Part shown: positions 1 to 6,695 of the stretch, piece by piece
Layout of the letters: each line of letters begins with the position of its first letter
Numbering within the stretch: position 1 is the stretch's first letter
Program-made: the position numbers and the translations under genes
Notes under the pieces: generated by a model
Told to the model about the DNA's origin: nothing
What the model saw: the letters and a program-made list of their open reading frames with translations, nothing else
Database searches by the model: none
Origin: Nonomuraea zeae
GTDB taxonomy: Bacteria > Actinomycetota > Actinomycetes > Streptosporangiales > Streptosporangiaceae
Assembly (NCBI RefSeq): GCF_005889725.1
Contig: NZ_VCKX01000117.1
Span: forward strand, 1-34,250
Direction: 5' to 3'
Length of the DNA stretch: 34,250 nucleotides

Positions 1-326
1 GTCGTGGGGGTGGCCGGCGCGGGGGTCGTCCACCGGAACCGCGAGCCCTTGCGGAGGGGGCCGTGGTCGAGGCGCTCGATGGTGGTGACGGGCGGCTGCC
101 AGGACGGCCAGCGCTCCACGTCGGTCTGCAGCTTCCAGATGGTGCTGAGCGGCGCGTCGATCACGGTGTCGGTGCGGTAGCGGATGGGCGAGCCGGCGTC
201 CACGCCCTGCCCGCGGCACTCGGAGGCGCGCGGGGCGGCCAGGGCGGGCTGGGCGGCGATGCCGAGCACGCCGGCGGCGGTGAGCGAGACCGCAAGGGCG
301 GCGGCACGGATGCGGATGGCGAACAT
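1..326 (-). CDS. Secreted SRPBCC (polyketide cyclase/START-like) protein, 3' end off window
   Basis: This partial minus-strand gene starts at the ATG at 326, behind the RBS-like GAGAGGAACC, and runs off the left edge after 108 codons. The first 30 or so residues are a signal peptide: a basic start, an Ala/Leu/Val core and an Ala-Gln-Pro-Ala-Leu-Ala cleavage region. The mature part has the SRPBCC hallmark: an Arg-Thr-Asp-Thr-Val-Ile-Asp-Ala-Pro strand, then a Trp at the start of the first helix, and a Trp-Pro-Ser-Trp turn. This fold binds hydrophobic ligands; no substrate can be named. Divergence from a TetR gene, with an inverted repeat over the likely promoter, suggests it is that regulator's target. 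Export of an SRPBCC protein is less usual than a cytosolic one. The fold is fairly sure; the function is unknown. Confidence 0.8.
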   Translation of the reverse strand, partial: MFAIRIRAAALAVSLTAAGVLGIAAQPALAAPRASECRGQGVDAGSPIRYRTDTVIDAPLSTIWKLQTDVERWPSWQPPVTTIERLDHGPLRKGSRFRWTTPAPATPT

Positions 327-430
327 GGGGGTTCCTCTCGTTTCGGTCAAACGAGCGTGCCGCGGGGCGAGCTCGCGGACGCGGGCGGCGACGTCCGCGG
401 GGACGACGGTTATTACTGCATATTGCGTTC

Positions 431-490
431 GTTAGAAGTTATAACCGACGGACGCAGTGAGTGTCAATCACGTTCGTGATAACCTCTAAC
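431..490. promoter_or_regulatory. Candidate TetR operator and minus-strand promoter
   Basis: An imperfect inverted repeat has arms GTTAGAAGTTAT (431-442) and ATAACCTCTAAC (479-490), 11 of 12 positions matching. Between and over the arms, the minus strand carries a perfect -35 TTGACA (462-467) and a -10 TATAAC (438-443) 18 bp apart, directed at the SRPBCC gene. GTTATAAC (438-445) is itself palindromic, so a -10 for the opposite direction is possible. The left arm covers the -10 region, as expected for repression by the divergent TetR protein. The binding itself is inference. Confidence 0.5.
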
Positions 491-512
491 GGAACGGGAG
501 GTGGCGCAGGCC

Positions 513-1160
513 ATGGCGGAGACGGGCACGAAGGCGCCGCGCGAGCGCTACCGCACGCAGGTGCGCGCGGAGATCAAGGAACGCGCGTGGGAGCAGATCG
601 CCACCGCGGGCACCTCGGCGCTGTCGCTCAACGCGATCGCCAAGCAGATGGGCATGAGCGGGCCCGCGCTCTACCGCTATTTCGCCAGCCGCGACGACCT
701 GATCACCGAGCTCATCAGGGACGCCTACCAGAGCCTCGCCGACACCTTCCGCGCGGCCGCCGAGCCCGGCCCGGACGCCGCCGCCCTGGCCCACGCGCTG
801 CGCGGGTGGGCGCTGGCCGACCCGCAGCGGTACTTCCTCATGTACGGCACGCCCGTCCCCGGCTACCACGCCCCCGACGACATCACCGCGATCTCGTCCC
901 GCATCATGGCGACCCTGCTCGACGCATTCACCGCGCTGCACTCCGGCAGCCCGGGGACCCCGCTCGACGCGCACCTCGACGAGCACCGTGGCTGGGCGGA
1001 CGGCCACCCGGCCCCGCCCGCCGCCCTCCGCCGGGCGCTCGCCTTCTGGACCCGCCTGCACGGCGTCCTGTCCCTGGAGCTGGCGGGCCACTTCAGGGGG
1101 ATGGACCTCGACCCCGAGCAACTCTTCACCGCCGAGCTGGACACCCTGCTGGAGCGCTGA
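513..1160 (+). CDS. TetR/AcrR family regulator with WHG C-terminal domain
   Basis: A 215-residue one-component regulator. The TetR N-terminal helix-turn-helix is at residues 38-57 (Leu-Ser-Leu-Asn-Ala-Ile-Ala-Lys, then Gly-Pro-Ala-Leu-Tyr-Arg-Tyr-Phe, then Ser/Arg-Asp-Asp-Leu). The C-terminal part, with a Leu-Arg-Gly-Trp-Ala segment, Asp-Pro-Gln-Arg-Tyr-Phe-Leu-Met-Tyr-Gly-Thr and a Pro-Gly-Tyr turn, matches the WHG-type ligand domain found in many actinobacterial TetR proteins. I chose the ATG at 513 because GGGAGGTGG ends 8 bases before it; the GTG at 501 has no spacing to an RBS. It is divergent from the secreted SRPBCC gene, its most likely target, and probably also controls itself. Ligand unknown. 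Confidence 0.9.
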   Translation: MAETGTKAPRERYRTQVRAEIKERAWEQIATAGTSALSLNAIAKQMGMSGPALYRYFASRDDLITELIRDAYQSLADTFRAAAEPGPDAAALAHALRGWALADPQRYFLMYGTPVPGYHAPDDITAISSRIMATLLDAFTALHSGSPGTPLDAHLDEHRGWADGHPAPPAALRRALAFWTRLHGVLSLELAGHFRGMDLDPEQLFTAELDTLLER

Positions 1161-1195
1161 TCACAGAGCCCATTGCGGAAATCGGCTCGCGGGCC

Positions 1196-1246
1196 CAAAA
1201 ACCAGAACGGCCTCCACCGTACGGCGAAGCCGCAGGTAGAGGCCGT
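1196..1246 (-). terminator. Intrinsic terminator downstream of icd
   Basis: A 12-bp stem with one mismatch (1207-1218 with 1235-1246) encloses a small inner CGGC-GAA-GCCG hairpin. On the minus strand the stem is followed by TTCTGGTTTTT, a short U-rich run, so it reads best as the icd terminator. It lies between two convergent genes and may also stop the TetR transcript. Confidence 0.65.
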
Positions 1247-1258
1247 GTTCGAAAGCGA

Positions 1259-2476
1259 CTAGACAGACATCTTCTTCTTGAGGTTCTCGTCCAGCGCCGC
1301 CAGGAAGTCCTGGGTGGTGAGCCACTTGGCGTCGCCGCCGACCAGGAGCGCCAGGTCCTTGGTCATCTGGCCGCCCTCGACGGTCTCGACGCAGACCTCC
1401 TCCAGCTTGTTCGCGAAGTCGGTCACGGCGGGGGTGTTGTCGAGCTTGCCGCGGTGGGCCAGGCCACGCGTCCACGCGAAGATCGAGGCGATGGGGTTGG
1501 TGGAGGTGGGGTTGCCCTTCTGGTGCTCGCGGTAGTGACGGGTCACCGTGCCGTGGGCGGCCTCGGCCTCGACGGTCTGGCCGTCGGGGGTCATCAGGAC
1601 CGAGGTCATCAGGCCCAGGGAGCCGAAGCCCTGCGCGACGGTGTCGGACTGCACGTCGCCGTCGTAGTTCTTCGCGGCCCAGACGTAGCCGCCCTCCCAC
1701 TTCATCGCCGCCGCGACCATGTCGTCGATGAGGCGGTGCTCGTAGGTGAGCCCGGCCTGCTCGAACTCGCTCTTGAACTCGGTCTCGTAGATCTCGGCGA
1801 AGATGTCCTTGAAGCGGCCGTCGTAGGCCTTGAGGATGGTGTTCTTCGTGGAGAGGTAGACCGGGTAGTTGCGGTTGAGGCCGTAGCGCATCGAGGCGCG
1901 GGCGAAGTCGCGGATCGACTCGTCGAGGTTGTACATCGCCATCGCGATGCCGCTGCCGGGGAAGTCGTACACGTCGAGCTCGATCGGCTCGGAGCCGTCC
2001 TTCGGCGTGAACGTCAGGGTCAGTGAGCCCTCGCCCGGGATCTTCAGGTCGGTGGCGCGGTACTGGTCACCGAAGGCGTGACGGCCGACGACGATCGGCT
2101 TGGTCCAGCCGGGTACGAGCCGCGGCACGTTCGACATGATGATCGGCTCGCGGAAGATGACGCCGCCGAGGATGTTGCGGATGGTCCCGTTGGGGGACTT
2201 CCACATCTTCTTGAGACCGAACTCCTCGACCCGCGCCTCGTCCGGGGTGATGGTGGCGCATTTCACACCGACGCCGTACTTCTTGATGGCGTTGGCGGAG
2301 TCGATGGTGACCTGGTCGTCCGTGGCGTCGCGGTGCTCGATGCCGAGGTCGTAGTACTTCAGGTCGACGTCGAGGTAGGGAAGGATCAGCTGGTCCTTGA
2401 TGAACTGCCAGATGATCCGGGTCATCTCGTCGCCGTCAAGCTCGACGACAGGACCCTCCACCTTGATCTTGGGCAT
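1259..2476 (-). CDS. icd: NADP-dependent isocitrate dehydrogenase, eukaryotic-type homodimeric
   Basis: This 405-residue cytosolic enzyme oxidatively decarboxylates isocitrate to 2-oxoglutarate, making NADPH in the TCA cycle. It resembles the IDH1/IDH2-like class rather than the E. coli or monomeric classes. Visible motifs are Thr-Pro-Asp-Glu-Ala-Arg-Val-Glu-Glu-Phe near 78, the substrate loop Ser-Pro-Asn-Gly-Thr-Ile-Arg near 94-100, and Gly-Arg-His-Ala-Phe-Gly-Asp-Gln-Tyr-Arg-Ala-Thr-Asp at 131-143; Arg132 sits at the same number as in human IDH1. The ATG at 2476 is preceded by AAGGGGA. An in-frame upstream extension exists but lacks an RBS and family similarity. It follows the DUF3017 gene by 53 bp on the same strand, with citrate synthase further upstream. 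Identification is secure. Confidence 0.97.
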   Translation of the reverse strand: MPKIKVEGPVVELDGDEMTRIIWQFIKDQLILPYLDVDLKYYDLGIEHRDATDDQVTIDSANAIKKYGVGVKCATITPDEARVEEFGLKKMWKSPNGTIRNILGGVIFREPIIMSNVPRLVPGWTKPIVVGRHAFGDQYRATDLKIPGEGSLTLTFTPKDGSEPIELDVYDFPGSGIAMAMYNLDESIRDFARASMRYGLNRNYPVYLSTKNTILKAYDGRFKDIFAEIYETEFKSEFEQAGLTYEHRLIDDMVAAAMKWEGGYVWAAKNYDGDVQSDTVAQGFGSLGLMTSVLMTPDGQTVEAEAAHGTVTRHYREHQKGNPTSTNPIASIFAWTRGLAHRGKLDNTPAVTDFANKLEEVCVETVEGGQMTKDLALLVGGDAKWLTTQDFLAALDENLKKKMSV

Positions 2477-2529
2477 GCGAATGGTTCCCCTTCGATGAAT
2501 TGATGCGTTGAGGCTATCGGACCGTCCGG

Positions 2530-2829
2530 TCAACGGGCGAAAAGGGACAGGAGCAGCGCCTTGAGCTCGCTGTTGTCCAGCAGGAGCGAGGTCAGGACCA
2601 GCACGAAGCCGAAGCCGGCCAGCGTGATGATGTCTGTCCTCTTACTGCGTACGGACAGCTGTCCGCCGTAACCGGCGAAACGAAGCGCGGCGGCGACCAT
2701 GATGGCGGCGCCCAACGCGAACCCGCCCCAGCGCGGGTCCACAAAAAGGATCACGAGCACGCCGACGACCGCACCCGCCAGGATCAGCGGGTACGGCCCC
2801 CAGCTCTCGCGTTCGGTCCCTCGGCTCAA
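2530..2829 (-). CDS. DUF3017 small membrane protein
   Basis: A 99-residue integral membrane protein with three predicted helices (about residues 14-31, 33-51 and 66-84) and a short basic loop (Ser-Lys-Arg-Thr) between helices two and three. Length, the early Trp-Gly-Pro-Tyr-Pro, and the Asp-Pro-Arg-Trp-Gly turn match the actinobacterial DUF3017 family, which is commonly found beside folD. No function is known. The likely start is the TTG at 2829, because an in-frame TGA lies just upstream and no other start precedes the first helix; the RBS is weak. Here it lies between citrate synthase (62 bp upstream) and icd (53 bp downstream), while folD is 20 kb away. Confidence 0.85.
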   Translation of the reverse strand: MSRGTERESWGPYPLILAGAVVGVLVILFVDPRWGGFALGAAIMVAAALRFAGYGGQLSVRSKRTDIITLAGFGFVLVLTSLLLDNSELKALLLSLFAR

Positions 2830-2891
2830 CGCGCCCGCTCACGATCGCATGCGCTACGAACCAGCGTCGGCATCGGTCCTCGTTCTTCCCA

Positions 2892-4013
2892 TCATCTTTC
2901 GTCTATCGGCTTCCACTTCTGGTCGGTCTCACCGATGTACTCGCTGTCCGGGCGGATCAATCGGTTGTCGGCGTGCTGCTCGATGACGTGAGCGGTCCAG
3001 CCCGACATGCGGCTGATCGAGAAGACAGGGGTGAACAGGTCGGTGGGGATGCCGAGGTAGTGGTACACCGACGCGGCGTAGAAGTCCACGTTCGGGTAGA
3101 GGCCCTTCGTCTCGAAGACGACCTCCTCCATCTCCTTGGACATCCGATAATAGGTGTCGTCGCCGCTGGACTCGGCCAGTTCGGCGGACATCCTGCGCAG
3201 GTGCGTGGCGCGGGGGTCCTCGGTCTTGTAGACGCGGTGGCCGAAGCCCATGATCTTCTCGCCCGCCGCGAGCTTGTCGCGCACCGCCTGGGCCACGCCG
3301 CCGGGAGACAGCGACTCCAGCGTCTTCATGACCTGCTCGTTCGCCCCGCCGTGCAGGGGGCCCTTGAGGGTGCCGATGGCGGCCACGATGGCGGAGTGCA
3401 TGTCCGACAGGGTCGCGGCGCAGACGCGGGCGGCGAACGTGGAGGCGTTCATGGTGTGGTCGGCGTGCAGCACCAGGCACTCGTCGAAGATCTCGACTTC
3501 GCGGGGATCAGGCGTGTGGCCGGTGACCTGGAGCAGGAAGTTCGCGGCGATGCTTAGCGAGGCGTCAGGCTCGGGCGCGCTGCCGCCGGAGCGGGCCGCG
3601 TGGTAGCGGGCCACCAGAAGGGGCTGCTGCGCGGTCAGCCTGGCGGCCTTGCGCAGGTTGGCGTCAGGGGTGATGGCGTCCTTGTCGGCGTCGTCCGCAC
3701 CGGACAGCGACACCAGCGAGCGCAGCGCCTCCATGGGTTTCTGTTTCTCGGCGATCTCGGCGATGTTCGCTGAGACCAGCGCGCCGAGCTCCCTGCCCTG
3801 CGCCAGCTCGGCACCGTACGAGTCGAGCTGCGAGCGGGTGGGCAGCTTGCCGCGCTGGAGCAGGTGCGCGGTCTCCTCGAACGTCGCACGGCCGGCCAGG
3901 TCATGGATGTCGTATCCACGGTAGAAGAGGCGACCGGCCTTTCCGTCAATGTCGCTCAGCGCTGTGGACGCCGCTACGACATCGGCCAGACCTTTCGTGG
4001 GCTTGTCCGCCAT
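2892..4013 (-). CDS. Citrate synthase / 2-methylcitrate synthase family
   Basis: A 373-residue enzyme condensing oxaloacetate with acetyl-CoA (or propionyl-CoA) at the entry of the TCA or methylcitrate cycle. The catalytic triad is visible: His221 in Gly-Pro-Leu-His-Gly-Gly-Ala-Asn-Glu, His259 in Gly-Phe-Gly-His-Arg-Val-Tyr-Lys, and Asp310 in Asn-Val-Asp-Phe-Tyr. The CoA/substrate segment Leu-His-Ala-Asp-His-Thr-Met-Asn-Ala-Ser lies at 182-191. The length fits the short form (about 370 residues) rather than the allosteric E. coli form (about 430). The ATG at 4013 has a strong GGAGGAAA RBS. It heads a minus-strand run with the DUF3017 gene and icd. No prpB or prpD neighbour is present, so citrate synthase is favoured over methylcitrate synthase, but sequence alone cannot separate them. 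Confidence 0.93.
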   Translation of the reverse strand: MADKPTKGLADVVAASTALSDIDGKAGRLFYRGYDIHDLAGRATFEETAHLLQRGKLPTRSQLDSYGAELAQGRELGALVSANIAEIAEKQKPMEALRSLVSLSGADDADKDAITPDANLRKAARLTAQQPLLVARYHAARSGGSAPEPDASLSIAANFLLQVTGHTPDPREVEIFDECLVLHADHTMNASTFAARVCAATLSDMHSAIVAAIGTLKGPLHGGANEQVMKTLESLSPGGVAQAVRDKLAAGEKIMGFGHRVYKTEDPRATHLRRMSAELAESSGDDTYYRMSKEMEEVVFETKGLYPNVDFYAASVYHYLGIPTDLFTPVFSISRMSGWTAHVIEQHADNRLIRPDSEYIGETDQKWKPIDER

Positions 4014-4194
4014 GAGTGTTTCCTCCGCTTATCTTCGCCCGAAGTCTACCCGTGAGCAGGCAAAACCGTCCGCAAAGGTCCAGACCAATTTCACGTCGGA
4101 TTCTCCTTTCGGCAAAGGCGATTCCGCATCCCCTCGTTTGGGTAAGCCGGAGCTGTAGTAATAGTTACGGCGGGCTACCTGGGGAGGAACTGCC

Positions 4195-4845
4195 GTGGAG
4201 GGGCCGTTCATACGCATCGAGGACACTGGCGAGGTGGTCCCGTTGCGCCCCGAGATCACGACGGTCGGAAGGGGCCGGGGTGTTGACATCCGGCTCACCG
4301 ATCCCAGCGTGTCTCGACTCCATGCCGAGTTCGTCAGACGAGGACCCTACCTGTACGTCGTGGACCTGGGACTGTCCAGGAACGGCACGCGGGTGAACGG
4401 CAGGCCGATCGCCCGGAGGGTCCTTGACGACGGCGACGTCGTATCCTTCGGCGCGGCGCGGGGTCGCATCGGCGGAGTCCCCCGTGAGGACTTCGCACCC
4501 GAGGTCGAGTTGCGCAGGGCAGCCGCGCCCGAGCTGACCAGACGCGAGGTCGATGTGCTGACCTCGCTCTGCAGGCCGGCGCTGTCGGACGAGGCGTTCG
4601 TCGCTCCGGCGACGGCACGCGAGATCGCCGACGACCTGGTCGTGACCGAGGCCGCGGTCAAGCAGCATCTGCTGCGGCTCTACCAGAAGTTCAGGATTCC
4701 CGAGGGCACCAACCGCCGCACGCGACTGGCCAACGAGGTCGTCGCGCTCGGTCTGGTACGCCCGACCCCCGTGGTGCCACCACAGCGGGCATCGGGAGCT
4801 TCGACCGAGCAGCCATCGGCGGCTGCCGGGCGCAGGGCTTCTTAG
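4195..4845 (+). CDS. FHA domain protein with C-terminal winged-helix/LuxR-like HTH
   Basis: A 216-residue cytosolic protein. Residues 5-80 form a forkhead-associated domain, which binds phosphothreonine: Val-Gly-Arg-Gly at 24-27, Ser-Val-Ser-Arg-Leu-His-Ala-Glu at 38-45, and Ser-Arg-Asn-Gly-Thr-Arg-Val-Asn-Gly at 61-69. Residues 110-185 look like a helix-turn-helix domain: Leu-Thr-Arg-Arg-Glu-Val-Asp-Val-Leu, then Thr-Ala-Arg-Glu-Ile-Ala-Asp-Asp-Leu, then Ala-Val-Lys-Gln-His-Leu. The last 30 residues are a disordered tail. The combination suggests a DNA-binding protein coupled to Ser/Thr kinase signalling; no kinase is in the window. The GTG start at 4195 has GGGGAGGA upstream. It diverges from citrate synthase across 181 bp that contain a TAGTAATAGTTA stretch but no convincing full promoter. 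Confidence 0.85.
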   Translation: MEGPFIRIEDTGEVVPLRPEITTVGRGRGVDIRLTDPSVSRLHAEFVRRGPYLYVVDLGLSRNGTRVNGRPIARRVLDDGDVVSFGAARGRIGGVPREDFAPEVELRRAAAPELTRREVDVLTSLCRPALSDEAFVAPATAREIADDLVVTEAAVKQHLLRLYQKFRIPEGTNRRTRLANEVVALGLVRPTPVVPPQRASGASTEQPSAAAGRRAS

Positions 4846-4987
4846 GACCGGATCGCGACCGGGGCTTCGGCGAGGGGTTCCGGCAGCGTCGGAACCTGTG
4901 CATCACCATGCCCATGCGGCACGGTGACGAGCGGCGGCAGGCGGCCGCGCACCGGATCCATCGGTGCGCGGCGGGCGTGCCGGGCTC

Positions 4988-5060
4988 GTCGCCGGTCTGG
5001 AAACCGGCCGGCGACGCGCGCAGGCGCAGCATGCCCGCGGACCGGTGACGGCCCGCGGGC
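4988..5060. terminator. Two GC hairpins between convergent genes
   Basis: Two perfect 8-bp stem-loops sit in the 233-bp gap between the convergent FHA and GHL10 genes. The first pairs GTCGCCGG (4988-4995) with CCGGCGAC (5008-5015). The second pairs GCCCGCGG (5033-5040) with CCGCGGGC (5053-5060). Neither is followed by a T run, as is common for actinobacterial terminators. The rest of 4846-5078 shows nothing gene-like. Confidence 0.5.
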
Positions 5061-5078
5061 GAGCCGCGGAGCTCAGGC

Positions 5079-6608
5079 TCAGATCACCCGGAAGCCGTTG
5101 CTCGGCTTGCTGGTCCTGTTCGCGCGGTCCACCGCGACCACGTAGTAGTGCTGGCCGCGCTTGCCCTCGGGGTCGGTCCAGCGCACCTGCCGGTCCCCCG
5201 GCACCACCGCGACCAGGTTGCGCGCGTCGGCGAAGGCGTCGGACGACGCGTGCCGGTCGAAGCGGAAGATGGCGAACTGGAACGGCTCGTCCCTGCCGGT
5301 CGCCACGGCCCGCACCTCGACCCCGCCGGAGCGGCGCAGCGCGTACGCCAGCACCGGCCGCTTCGGCGGCTCGCCACCGGCCAGCCTGGGCAGCACGGGC
5401 GCGAGCGCGGGGCGCTGGTAGTGGTCGTTCACGGCGGTGGAGATGGAGGCGATCCGGTCCACCTTGACGTCGTTGGCGTTGTACCAGATGTCGCCGCTGA
5501 TCTCGGGGTGGTCCCGGTTGAGCGTGAGGTGCCTGGACAGCTCGGCCGGGACCTGCCACTCGGCCGCCTGCGCGGGATCGCCGGCCTTGTAGGCGGCCTG
5601 GCCGATCCACAGCAGCGTGTTCGTGCCGGCGGCCACGTCCGACCACCACGGCACGAGCTTGGAGTAGTCGGCCGGCGGCTGCCCGATGTACCAGTAGAGC
5701 TGCGGCGCGATGTAGTCCAGCCAGCCCTTCTTCACCCAGCCGCGGGTGTCGGCGTGCAGGTTGTCGTACGACTGGCCGCCGTTGGTCTCCGAGCCGAGCG
5801 GGTCGGTGGCCTTGTTGCGCCAGATGCCGGACGGGCTGATGCCCCAGGCGATCTCCGGCTTGGCCGCCAGCACGCGCTGCTGCATCTCCTGGACCATGAG
5901 GTCGACGTTGTTGCGCCGCCAGGTGGCCAGGTCGGGGAACCCGGCGCCGTACTTGGCGAACTCCTCGGCGTCGTCGAAGGCAGTGGTGTTCGTCGGGTAG
6001 AAGTAGTCGTCGAAGTGCAGGCCGTCGATGTCGTAGCGGGTGATCGCGTCCATCATCGCGTCCTGACAGAACTTGCGTACCTCCGGGAGGCCCGGGTTGT
6101 AGTAGAGCTTGCCGCCGAACGGCAGGATCCAGTCGGGGTGCTGCCGTCCCGGGTGGTCGGGGTGCAGCTTGGCGGGGTCGGCCTGCATCGAGACGCGGTA
6201 CGGGTTGAACCACGCGTGGAAGGCCAGGCCGCGCTTGTGGGTCTCCTCCACGGCGAACCCGAGCGGGTCGTAGCCGGGGTCCTGGCCCTGGGTGCCGGTC
6301 AGATACTGCGACCAGGGCTCGAAAGGTGACGGCCAGAACGCGTCGGCGGTCGGCCTGATCTGCACGAACACCGAGTTCAGCTTGCGCTGCACAGCCACGT
6401 CCAGCCAGGCGAGGTACTCGGCCTTCTGCTGGTCGGCGGTCAGTCCGGGCTTCGAGGGCCAGTTGATGTTGACCACGGAAGCGATCCACATGCCGCGCAT
6501 CTGGCGCAGCGGCGGAACGTGGTCCGCCGCCGCGAAGGCCGGCAGCGGGACGGAGGAAGCGGCGGCGGCGAGGGCGAGGCCCTTCAGGAGAGTCCTTCTG
6601 CTGGGCAT
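5079..6608 (-). CDS. Tat-exported GHL10-family glycosidase (DigH/YngK-like)
   Basis: A 509-residue exported protein. The N-terminus has a Tat-type signal (Ser-Arg-Arg-Thr-Leu-Leu-Lys-Gly at 3-10, Ala-rich core, cleavage near Ala-Phe-Ala 24-26). The body is a glycosyl-hydrolase-like family 10 barrel: Arg-Gly-Met-Trp-Ile-Ala-Ser-Val near 38-45, Val-Phe-Val-Gln-Ile-Arg-Pro, Ala-Phe-His-Ala-Trp-Phe-Asn-Pro-Tyr-Arg, and Asp-Gly-Leu-His-Phe-Asp-Asp-Tyr-Phe-Tyr-Pro. The last 80 or so residues look like a fibronectin-III-type domain. E. coli DigH of this family cuts denuded peptidoglycan glycans, so a cell-wall substrate is plausible, though plant or fungal glycans are not excluded. It is divergent from nagZ-like and rpiR-like genes over an 87-bp promoter with a dyad. 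The catalytic assignment is inference. Confidence 0.88.
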   Translation of the reverse strand: MPSRRTLLKGLALAAAASSVPLPAFAAADHVPPLRQMRGMWIASVVNINWPSKPGLTADQQKAEYLAWLDVAVQRKLNSVFVQIRPTADAFWPSPFEPWSQYLTGTQGQDPGYDPLGFAVEETHKRGLAFHAWFNPYRVSMQADPAKLHPDHPGRQHPDWILPFGGKLYYNPGLPEVRKFCQDAMMDAITRYDIDGLHFDDYFYPTNTTAFDDAEEFAKYGAGFPDLATWRRNNVDLMVQEMQQRVLAAKPEIAWGISPSGIWRNKATDPLGSETNGGQSYDNLHADTRGWVKKGWLDYIAPQLYWYIGQPPADYSKLVPWWSDVAAGTNTLLWIGQAAYKAGDPAQAAEWQVPAELSRHLTLNRDHPEISGDIWYNANDVKVDRIASISTAVNDHYQRPALAPVLPRLAGGEPPKRPVLAYALRRSGGVEVRAVATGRDEPFQFAIFRFDRHASSDAFADARNLVAVVPGDRQVRWTDPEGKRGQHYYVVAVDRANRTSKPSNGFRVI

Positions 6609-6656
6609 GGGGGGTGGCCTCTCGGAAGTGGTTGTGTCGAGGGCGACGATGACAGA

Positions 6657-6689
6657 AAATTACCTTCAGATCAACAACTGTGAAGGAAA
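6657..6689. promoter_or_regulatory. Divergent promoter with 9-bp dyad (candidate RpiR operator)
   Basis: Inverted arms TTACCTTCA (6660-6668) and TGAAGGAAA (6681-6689) match at 8 of 9 positions across a 12-bp spacer. On the minus strand, TTCACA (6679-6684) and TAATTT (6657-6662) are 16 bp apart and form a good promoter for the GHL10 gene inside the dyad. The right arm also contains the AAGGA ribosome binding site of the plus-strand GH3 gene. A weaker plus-strand pair, TTGTGT (6632-6637) and GAAAAT (6655-6660), may drive that gene. Assignment to the neighbouring RpiR protein is inference. Confidence 0.55.
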
Positions 6690-6695
6690 ATGCCG

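Noticed and set aside
63..479. Plus-strand frames of 138 and 83 residues at the left edge
   Set aside because: Both are antisense to the SRPBCC gene, whose signal peptide and fold motifs are clear on the minus strand.
461..2026. 521-residue plus-strand frame across the TetR gene and antisense to icd
   Set aside because: It crosses two well-supported genes in other frames, has Arg/Gly/Ala-rich shadow composition and no family motifs.
4903..6489. 528-residue minus-strand frame overlapping the GHL10 gene
   Set aside because: It is a +1 shadow of the GHL10 gene with repetitive Arg/Pro/Gly composition and no signal peptide or motif.
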